Positions 55,756-64,000 of a stretch of DNA of 64,000 nt are shown here, in pieces; the stretch's first letter is position 1, and each line of letters begins with the position of its first letter. Source of the stretch: Byssothecium circinans (Eukaryota; Ascomycota; Dothideomycetes; Pleosporales; Massarinaceae); assembly GCA_010015675.1 (NCBI GenBank), contig ML976983.1:242015-306014 (forward strand). Direction: 5' to 3'. Under the pieces are notes generated by a model. It was not told the DNA's origin. It searched no databases and saw nothing but the letters and a program-made list of their open reading frames with translations. A program made the position numbers and the translations under genes.

Positions 55756-56675
55756 CTCCAGCACCAAACCGCACCACACCACACCACACATCAACAACAA
55801 AACACCCACTCCACAGATCATCCATCCCCGCACCTCAGAACCTCAACCCTCCTATCTTTAAAACCAAGCAAACCCTTCCTCCCACAAAACATAAAACAAC
55901 CCTTCAATTCAATCCAAACTCAAACTCCACCCAGACCCCCAGAAGCAAAGCAATAAAACGTGACCAACCACTTCACCCTTCGTCCGACATCAGTACAACC
56001 ACTTCACCACACCCCACCGCCCTAACCTCCACATTCCCCCCCTCCCTCACCGCTTCTTCAGCCCATCAAAAGCCATACCGACCAACTTCCCCCGCTCTCT
56101 TAGCGCAGCGAGGAGCCCCAGCCCTAACACCCACACACAACCCACGCAAACCCGTCTCAACAACACAAATCCCGCGACAAACATTCGCGCGAGCTCGACG
56201 GCACGGGAACGTTGGACACGTCGCATCACGGCCTAAGCATGCAGTATGACTGCCTGGCATGACGGTCCTCCGCACCGCACATCGCACGCAGGGCAGCCGC
56301 GAGCGCATACATGGGAGAGAGATTCACTGACTGACTGACTAACTGGATGGATGGGTGGGGTAACGATCGCAGTATTCCACAGGAACGCTCGTTTCCGGCG
56401 CCTTCGCACATAGTTGACGAGTGGCGTTATATTATATCGAGGAGGTGGGAGACATTGTGGTAGAGGACTGGTATAGCATTTATACGTAAGGATGTCGTGA
56501 TGCGTATGCAAAGATATACTACATGTACCCATGTAATCAGTTCGTGTGGAAGCGTGCGAGGATACCATTGCTCGGTGAGAGTGGGTTCACGATAACCAGG
56601 TAAAACAGAAAATAACAGTCTAGTTTACGCTTTCGTGGAATACAAAGACATTGGTATCGTGTATGTGAAAAGCAC

Positions 56676-56751
56676 AGCGAGCATGTGAAAAGCACATGCC
56701 TAGAGGATTCATCCCGTGTGAAGCAAGATATTAGTAATAACCGCTACAAAC
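56676..56751. repeat. 76-bp direct repeat, copy 2
   Basis: Same orientation as copy 1, 996 bp downstream. The ATGTGAAAAGCAC word is also duplicated just upstream (from 56662), so the repeat's left end is locally duplicated. Confidence 0.9.
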
Positions 56752-57244
56752 TTGGCCCTCCTGGCCCTCCATCCACTCGCGATGGCCACAACTCCAGTGT
56801 ATCAAAAATCCGCCCCGAAAAAAGTGCTCCTCCGCTTAAGTACCCCGCCGTCCTTGCCACCCCTTCCAGCTCTTTCCGGACTGAGACAACTCCAACACTT
56901 GGATGCTGTCGCGCCCTCCCAGCCCAATCCAATCCATCACTGTTCGCAGCCTCTAATAATAAAATACAACTCCTCGCTGGCGGGAAGGAACAGCATCCGT
57001 GACTAGATAGACGGTTGCCCGAGGCCCGCAAGGGGTGAGAGCCTATAGTCTTGGATCTACTAACCGCACAGCGGTAACGAAAGTGGGGGGAACATCCGTC
57101 TGTCCGCGGTATGCTCCGCGCAAAGATTAGGTAGTAAGTGTGAAATGATGGCCAACGAGGGTGAGAAAAGAAGAAGAGGGGGAAAATCTTAAACTCCGCC
57201 GAAGCGAAGGAAACGCGAAAGAGCCAGAGAGTGGAGAGGATCGC

Positions 57245-58134
57245 CTAATCCTCGTCCGTGGCGTTCATCTTGCCCATCTCTAGCTCAGCCTGCTCCGTCC
57301 TGATGCGTGCTCCATCGGCGTCCCTCCTGCCACCAATCATAATCCAAATGCTCAGTCCACACAACGCCCACCCAACGATCAAGAACGGAATCATCATGCC
57401 TCGACCCGCGGTTTCGATCATGCACTGTTTGCCGTAGTCTTCCCAAACCATCTTGGCACCCTCTACAACCTTGAGCTCACAGGACCAGGTCTCCAGGTCG
57501 AAGGTGCCGCGACTGTAGCGCATTCCGTCTTCGTCCATAGATGAAGGTCGCTCGGCCTTCGAGTTGATGTAGCGTTCGCTAAAGTGGGAAGTGGATTTGT
57601 GGGTTACGTAAATGGAGACGAGGGCGAAAAGGATGAGGACACTGTTGCTGAAGTGGAGAAACATGAAGTTGCGGCGGAAGGCGTAGGCTTGAGTCTGCAT
57701 ATTGTCAATTCCATATGCTCGAGCGTAGAGTAGGATGTGTTTACCTTCCTGCCCTCTTTCCAGTCCACTGCAACGAAGAGCATGTGACCGATGCCGACAA
57801 AGATGGAGATAGCGCCAGCCACAAGCGCGAGTTTTGCCGGTGCCGTTTTGAGCATCTTTGGTAGCGCAGCCATGAGAATAGGCTGGTCCTCGCTTCTAAA
57901 TTCGAAACCAGTGTCTCGGTTGTCCTCGATGAAGTTGATCGTCATGGCTTTGAGAACCACGACAATGGTTGCGAAGATGACGAGAAGGGTGAGAAGAGCG
58001 ATGTGAAGCGCCCGTGCTATTTTGTACGTCTTTTGGAGCGATACTGGCTGATTGAAGACAGGCTTTGGTTTTGATTTCGTGGAGAGCTTAGCCAGTATGG
58101 CAGGCACCTTGAGCTGCGGCTTCTTCATCTTCAT
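57245..58134 (-). CDS. Four-TM membrane protein, unknown function
   Basis: Exons 58134-57745 and 57694-57245, with a 50-bp phase-0 intron (GTAAAC…TTGAC…TGCAG); 279 aa. A basic N-terminus (MKMKKPQLKVPAILAKLSTKSK) precedes TM1 (about 42-63, ALHIALLTLLVIFATIVVVL). TM2 (ALVAGAISIFVGIGHMLFVAV, about 103-124), TM3 (HFSNSVLILFALVSIYVTH, about 143-162) and TM4 (MMIPFLIVGWALCGLSIWIMI, about 228-248) follow. A loop of ~65 residues between TM3 and TM4 contains two cysteines (WSCELK, KQCMIE) that could form a disulfide. The layout resembles tetraspan/MARVEL-like fungal proteins, but no signature motif is visible. Confidence 0.82.
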
Positions 58135-59792
58135 TTTGACCAGTCAAACTGACCCTTTCCTAACGCGAAGTTGCAGATGTTTCTGGGTCGTACCGATGCA
58201 GGTAGCGGGACAAAGACGGGTTGTAAAAATTAAAGGATTAGAGTTGAAGGCGAGTCGGATCCACTCATGAAAATAGGATAGCGGTGGGGAAGCCACAAGA
58301 AGGAAGGACTGAAGCCAAAGCACTATGAATTAGATCGGTGGATACCAGTCAGCTAGATATTAGAGTCAGCTCGACAGAGAATTGCAATGCTCTGCACTCT
58401 CCAACAGCTTGTGCAGTGAAAAGGCTCGACAGGAGCCAACATGCCAGTATGACGCTCGGCTCTCAATGCTATGCGACTGGCATAGGGCTGCTTTGATCCG
58501 TCAAAGTGAGGTTGCTTTAACGTCGTACCCCTTGATCCGCCTCTTTTTGAGGCTAAAGTAATGCGCGTTGTGTGCGTTGAGGATGGGAGTGGTTGCGTCG
58601 TCGGGACGAGACGAAGGGTGTCACAGGTTCGTGACGTGCACAGACCTTCAACTGATCGGATTGGGAACGATCAGGTATAAGACGAGTGCAAGGGGTTCGA
58701 GGCAGGCTTTTGAGCTTGTTTTGACTTCGTCAATTACTATATTAGCAGTTTGTTATGATGTGTGCGACGTGACTGAATCGATACCCATGGACATGTTGAA
58801 GTGAAAGTTTCGGTCACGTGCCTACCCCCACGCTCGGACACCTCTCAACTGCGATACTGCATCATGAAAGCCGTACAGAAGACCACCCCAATGCATGAAG
58901 TACCTTCTCGGCTGTTCAGTCGCGAGTGATCGGAGACGTTTCGAACAAACCTCGCGATCGTCGTGCAACTCCCCGGGGCATCATCCCACACCCCCACAAG
59001 CAGCACAGGTGGAGTTGTACCGTACACTGCTGATGTCTACCAACCGCCGGGTAGGGGGAGTTCGGACAAAAGACATTATGCTATAATAGACGCCCAATAT
59101 GAGGCTCAAGGCGGAGGCTCAAGCGGGAGGTGCAACACCATCATGGCGGCTGAATAGGCTCAAAGGGAATCTTGTAGTGCCAGTTTTGAATGTGCGTGTG
59201 CTCCGAATAGACTTTATGATGCAGCTATACAAGGCACAAATGGAGTTTGACAATGATTACGAGCGGCAATTGAGGATTGAGCTGTCGCTGGAGGTCTCAG
59301 GCCGTACCTGGTACATGGCATGATGGTGGTCCCGAGTCCTGCTAGCTTGACATGATGCTGCCTCCTGGCATAATAACCCGTCCATAGGATTGGAACTCAA
59401 AGAAGCGCCGATTTTTTCTTTGGAGATGCTGGTCGAAGGTTCAGCCTTGCAACGTTGTTTTGAAGGTTTCATCTCTTGCTAGCGATTCGGGAGTGGCCTG
59501 CCAGGGGCTCTTGCCTCGGCTTCATCCAGACGAAGAACGAACCAAGTCCAATGTCGATGATCAGACTTGGACTCATGGCGATGGAAATGTTCCTGTTGTT
59601 AAGATGAAGATGGGATGAGGTGGTAGTGATGGCGGTAGTGAAGTGTGATGTTCCATAGTGACATCAACGAGATCTGTGCTTCGGAAGGCGCTAACGACAC
59701 GACACGCGCTTCCATCACAGCTCGCGTCACTCCACAACGTGAATCAGCCAAACCGCAACCAAACAAACCACCACCTCCTTCGTCGAGTCACC
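58135..59792. other. Intergenic 1.7 kb, divergent
   Basis: Shared upstream region of the four-TM gene and RTT106. Small open frames only; no gene or strong promoter element recognised. Confidence 0.45.
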
Positions 59793-61155
59793 ATGGCCGG
59801 CGCACACCCGCAAGAAATCGATCTCGCATTTGCAGGCCACCACGAGTTGCGCAAGCGGGTACACGCAGCCATCGGTCAGTCCAGATAGAAAAGCTCCCCT
59901 ATAGCGACGGGACATCTAGACTAACTGTTTACCATGCAGATCAGAATCCCACACAAAGTACCCTCTTCCGCGACATCTCCACCTACATTTTAAACCAGAC
60001 ATCGCAAACCACGACCGAACCAGCCCCCAAGAAGAGAAAACTAGAAGACAGCAAAGGAGCGCAAAACCTAGCCAGCACGGCAATCAAGGCATGGCGGTCA
60101 TATCCAGGCGTCAGCTTCTCCATCCCGCAGAGGAAGAAGTTCACCCTCGAGTTAGTAGACAGCAAGAAAGACGGCGGCATACGAGCGATTGGCGCTGATG
60201 GCAGTGTCGAGTTTGGCATACCATGGCGGGACGTGGATCAAGTCTTCTGCTTACCCGTACCCGAGAAGGCGAAGCGCCAGCACAACTTCATCGTCCTTCC
60301 CGTTCACGGCGATGGCGTCAACCCCGTCCCCGACCACCTCAAGACATCGCCCCCAGAGCCCATTGTGTGGACATTCGAAGAGGCAACGGGCAAGAATATC
60401 GTGGAAGGCGAGGATCCGGGCCCGGGTCCAATGGCGGAAGCAATCCATCATTGTCTCATACAGGCTGGGACGGGCAAGGCTGTCATCTTCCCCGAGCCAG
60501 ACGAGTTCCAGAGCGCGATACCGCAGAGTCATCGCAAGGGCGAGAAGGCGTTCCATGTCAAGGCACACAGGGGTAGTAAAGAGGGCAAGTCAATATTTTT
60601 CACGATTGAACATTAGCATATGCTAACCGGTCTACAGGCTACCTCTTCTTCACCTCCGTCGGCATCCTCTACGGCTTCAAAAAGCCCCTCGCCTTCTTCG
60701 ATTTCGCCTCCGTAACCGCCATATCCTACACCAACGTCCTCCGCAACACTTTCAACATGGTCATCACGACGCAGACCGGCGACATCGAGTTCAGCATGCT
60801 CGATCAGGACGACTACGCCGGTATCAACGAATACGTGCAAAAGCACGGGCTGCAAGATGCTAGTATGGCGGCGACACGACGAGCGAAGAAATTGAACGTC
60901 AACCCACCCGCTGAAGGCGCTAATGGTACCAATGGCACTGCTGCTGCAGAGGAGGGCGGTTTGTCAGAGCTCCAGAAAGCGGAGCAGGAGTTGCAGGATC
61001 TGGAAGATGATGAGGAGGAGGATTATGATCCCGAGGCTGAGGGGGGTAGTGATGGTAGTGGGTCTGACAGCGAGGATGAAGATGAAGATGGTGAAGGGTA
61101 CGAAGAAGGCTATGACGAAGGCGAAGACGAAGAGATGGGAGACCAGGAAGAGTGA
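59793..61155 (+). CDS. RTT106: Histone chaperone Rtt106
   Basis: Exons 59793-59874, 59940-60584, 60638-61155; 414 aa. Intron 1 is GT-AG (65 bp). Intron 2 (60585-60637, 53 bp) starts GCAAGT and ends CTACAG with a GCTAAC branch point, a GC-AG intron. N-terminal helices (EIDLAFAGHHELRKRVHAAI) match the Rtt106 dimerisation region. Tandem PH domains follow: YPGVSFSIPQRKKFTLEL, VFCLPVPEKAKRQHNFIVLP, then GYLFFTSVGILYGFKKPL and NTFNMVIT, closing with EFSMLDQDDYAGINEYV. The ~100-residue C-terminus is strongly acidic (EDDEEEDYDPEAEGG), typical of the family. It binds H3-H4 (K56-acetylated in yeast) and deposits it after replication. Nuclear. Confidence 0.95.
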
Positions 61156-61720
61156 TACAATACCCCCATTGCGTTGAGGTTGAGCGGGCTATGCTTGCTA
61201 TACTTGCATATATACATGACCTAGGTGGGCATTTCACATTTAGCGCCTTTTCTCTCATGTACTTTTTTGGGGCAGCTTTACAGCATATCCTCAGACACCC
61301 GCAATATTCTTTCCCTTCGATGGGTTGATCTCCCTCTTCTTAGCCAATGTTCCCTTTCTTCAGATTCGCTAAGCCTTGTATATGAGACCGCCATCACGCG
61401 CGTGCAGGTCAATCAATCAATCAACCCAACAAATCTCGCCATGTCTGAATTGACCACCTGCCATCCCCTTTCCCCCTCTTCATTCTGTCTCTCTCTCTAC
61501 CCTCGCGCCCCTTTTCACTCCTGTGCATTCCCGCATATCCCAAAGCGCCTCCCGAAACACATCCACCCCAATGCCATAACCGGTTAAACTCGACTCCACA
61601 CACCCTCTACCACCCACCACCACCATCAGCACCAGGACCCCGGACCCCGGATTCCGGCACGGCACTTACGTCGCCGCGCCGCCCTCGCGTCGCAACTTCC
61701 TCCATGCGAATCCGATTACA
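61156..61720. other. Intergenic 0.56 kb
   Basis: RTT106 3' flank and leader of the GT90 gene, with a C-rich stretch near 61580-61630. No gene seen. Confidence 0.5.
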
Positions 61721-63953
61721 ATGCGAGGAAAATCTCCCGTCGCTTCGTGGTATCCGCTGCGCGTGCTGGCGCTTCTCTCGGTCTCGCTTTGTGTCATCGT
61801 CGTGTATTTTACGGCATGGGGACGTGGGAACACGGATGTGCTGAGGGTTTATTTGCCGGGGAGTTTTAGTGGCGGTGGTGCGTGGGGTAGTGGGGGGAGG
61901 GGGAAAGGGACGGGTGAAGGTGAAGGTGAGGGTGAGGGTGAGGTCGAGGGACAAGAGATAGAGATAGAGACAGAGACAGACGATGCTGGGAGACACCCGA
62001 TCGCGCGCCTGATGACAATGGCGCAAAAGCACTTCGACACCATCGTGCAAGAAGAAGTGACAAATCTCTCAGACGCCGCAAAAAAAATACCGCGCTCGAC
62101 GCGCGCGCCACCCACCTCCCGGCTTCGACGCCTAGTACGCGTACGCCACATCGCACAACGCAAGTATTATCGAATCCTTCTTCAACTAGATCTACGATGA
62201 CCTTGCGCCGTTTTGGGGCGTCGATGCATTGACTCTGCGGCACATTGCGCATGCCTTCTCCCCCACGATATCGATCCGTAATGCCGTGGTAGTTGCAGAA
62301 ATGAAGAACTCTTACCCGCAGTTACAAGCCACCGTGGATATGTTGGACGCTTTGAGTCGTGATGAGGGTGTGCGGTTGCCGGATCTGGATATTCCGGTGA
62401 ATGTGGATGAGGGGGTTGCTGTGCTTGTGCCGTGGGAGAAGGTGGATACGGCGTTGCAGTTTGTGAGGCCGATGATGGTGTCTCCGAAAGAAGTCGATGG
62501 GAGTCTTTCTTCTATTGAAGATAGTGAAGCGGGATCTGTAAGCTCGAAGGTTAGATTCGATCCTGAATGGTTGGATGGTCAACTTTGCCATACGTCGGCG
62601 AAATGGTATGGTCCACGACCCCTTTGGTCGCTTGTCAGGCCTGCGTGTCCGCCCGACTCCGCTGCTCGGATGCAACCGCTTATGCAGGATATATGGCACG
62701 TAGAAGGCCATACGAAAGCGGAGCATGAAGCAAGCGCTCTGCTTCCTCTAGAGCTGCCCGAGGTGACCATGGAAGGTTATGTGCGGAATTGGACCACTGC
62801 TGTGGATGCTTGCGGAAGACCAGAGTTACAGGGTCTACATGGTGCGTTTGTCGCGCCAGAGAGTATGAGTGTGACGCAGAAACTATTTCCGCTCTTTTCT
62901 GCTACGAAGATGGGGATGAGTAACGAAATACTCATCCCGAGTGCTTCCGACTGTAATACTTCCTCTAACCTCGAAAATTCCAGCTCGACACGCTGGTCAC
63001 AGAAAGAAAATAAACTCTACTGGCGCGGTCCTGCAACAGGAGGCAAACCGACACCAAACAATTGGCAGCGCTTTCACCGCCATCGCTTCGTCGCCATGCT
63101 GAACGCTACACATGTTGAGATTGCCGAAGGGCTGCTGCATGCTGGGAACGAAAGCACAGTTGGGCTTGGATACGGTGTGAATTTTCGATTGTTGCCGGGT
63201 AATGCGTATGCTTTGGAGACGCAAAACGGTGCGAAAATGGCCGAGTGGGTAAAAAGCTGGGCGGATGTTGGGTTCACTGATTTGCATTGCGGAGAGTATG
63301 TGGAGAATGGATCTTGTCCATACGTAGACGAGTACTTTTCTATCCAATCGATAAGAAAGGAGATAGAGAGTGTCGGCAAGTACGCCGCTGTCATTGACAG
63401 TGACGACGGCGATCAGAAAGGCGCTTTTCTCGACGCACTCGGAGCGGGCCAACTCAAGCTCAAAGCGAGTATCTACCGACAATGGTATGATAGCCGTGTC
63501 ATTCCATGGGTATACTTCGTGCCGCTTGACCATACATTTGTCGATTTGTACGGCGTGATGGAGTTCTTTCGCGGGACCCAGACAGACGAAGGGTCCACGA
63601 AGTTCGCGCACGCGCATGTTGACTTGCCGAAGCATGAGCATCATTTCCAGACGCCGCACGGGGATGACGAAGAAGATGTTATGGTTGAGGAGAGTGATCG
63701 TAGTCATTCCCATGATAATGGGAGGAGAACTGAGAGGGACAAGAGAGCTGAAAATGGAGGCGATGGCCATGACGAACTCGCTCAAAGAATCGCTGAAACT
63801 GGACAGGCGTGGGCTGCCAAGGTGTTGAGGAGAGAAGATATGAACGTTTACTTGTACCGCCTTCTGCTTGAGTATGCGAGGATTTTGGATGATCGGAGGC
63901 AGAGAATGGGGTGGGTGGGCGATCTCAGAGATGCAGATGATGACGGAAGGTGA
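61721..63953 (+). pseudogene. CAP10/GT90 glycosyltransferase gene with frameshift and two stops
   Basis: Type II Golgi layout: short basic tail, one TM helix (residues ~13-32, PLRVLALLSVSLCVIVVYF), a GEGEGEGE stem, then the GT90 catalytic region. The first frame runs to a stop at 62198-62200. A run of eight A (62080-62087) shifts the frame away from the family sequence; one A fewer would continue into YRARRARHPPPGFDA. In that frame the family's Trp codon is TAG (62116-62118) and a later expected Gln codon in SFFNQIYDD-type context is TAG (62182-62184). From IYDDLAPFWGVD onward (62185-63953) the frame is open and protein-like, with CHTSAKW, NKLYWRGPATGGK, WQRFHRHRF and KYAAVIDSDD. Lesions fall within 105 bp. 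Splicing out the lesions would remove conserved residues. Confidence 0.75.
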
Positions 63954-64000
63954 AGAACACAGGCGGACCTGAACGCGGCAAGAGCAACCCTCTTGCTTCA

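Larger units (their letters stand above)
53743..57244. other. Gene-poor 3.5 kb with a 76-bp direct repeat pair
   Basis: No gene supported. Holds a TATGGCTATA-like imperfect palindromic patch (54520-54580), a C/A-rich, guanine-poor stretch (55750-56120), and two 76-bp repeats (55680 and 56676). An open frame at 54196-54510 (+, 104 aa) lacks any family resemblance. Confidence 0.45.

Noticed and set aside
57001..57125. GC-rich, structured-looking segment considered as an rRNA or small RNA fragment
   Set aside because: A few words recall large-subunit rRNA, but no continuous match to any RNA I know; not enough to call.
1..64000. tRNA genes and CRISPR arrays
   Set aside because: No A-box/B-box pair with a closing acceptor stem and no spaced repeat series was found by eye.

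Overview
The window is nuclear DNA of a filamentous ascomycete (Pezizomycotina, most likely a Dothideomycete). The genes carry short 43-94 bp GT-AG introns with CTRAC-type branch points. The protein families are fungal: Zn2Cys6 regulator, DUF3405, CAP10/GT90, DUF7923, fungal ferric reductase, Rtt106. The genus cannot be fixed from the sequence. I assembled spliced models by hand; each multi-exon model closes to a whole number of codons unless noted. No tRNA, rRNA or CRISPR array was recognised.

Layout. 0-5 kb: 3' end of a cytochrome P450, a mitochondrial-type RNA-binding protein and a DUF7923 protein. 5-18 kb: weak small genes, a 1140-aa serine-rich protein, a perfect 52-bp inverted repeat, an NMN adenylyltransferase-like protein, a kelch receptor-like membrane protein and a short-chain dehydrogenase. 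18.7-21.1 kb: cobalamin-independent methionine synthase behind a CT-rich leader. 21-24 kb is gene-poor with microsatellites. 24-31 kb: a ubiquitin-like-fold tail-anchored protein, a DUF3405 Golgi-type protein and a ferric reductase.

32-54 kb is accessory in character: a degenerate gene, a short Zn2Cys6 regulator divergent from an epoxide hydrolase, four related P-loop GTPases, a degenerate kinase-fold protein, a class II aldolase, a UDP-glycosyltransferase, a 14-TM MFS exporter and an eight-exon DyP peroxidase. No polyketide synthase or NRPS backbone is present, so a metabolite cluster is not supported.

The main find is the GTPase array at 36.1-42.8 kb. Four paralogues lie as two head-to-head pairs meeting tail-to-tail. 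They share a phase-1 intron in the codon before the conserved switch-I threonine. The G3 motif is DTPGF(N/D)D, and the usual NKxD specificity motif is replaced by T-T-x-W. The G domain is followed by coiled coil and then four different tails: two end in the same CaaX-type tetrapeptide CIVM, one is arginine/serine-rich, one is a cysteine-rich knuckle. This resembles an expanded AIG1/GIMAP-like set with diversified targeting.

54-64 kb: a repeat-bearing gene-poor stretch, a four-TM protein, the histone chaperone RTT106 (with a GC-AG intron) and a GT90 gene broken by a homopolymer frameshift and two TAG stops.
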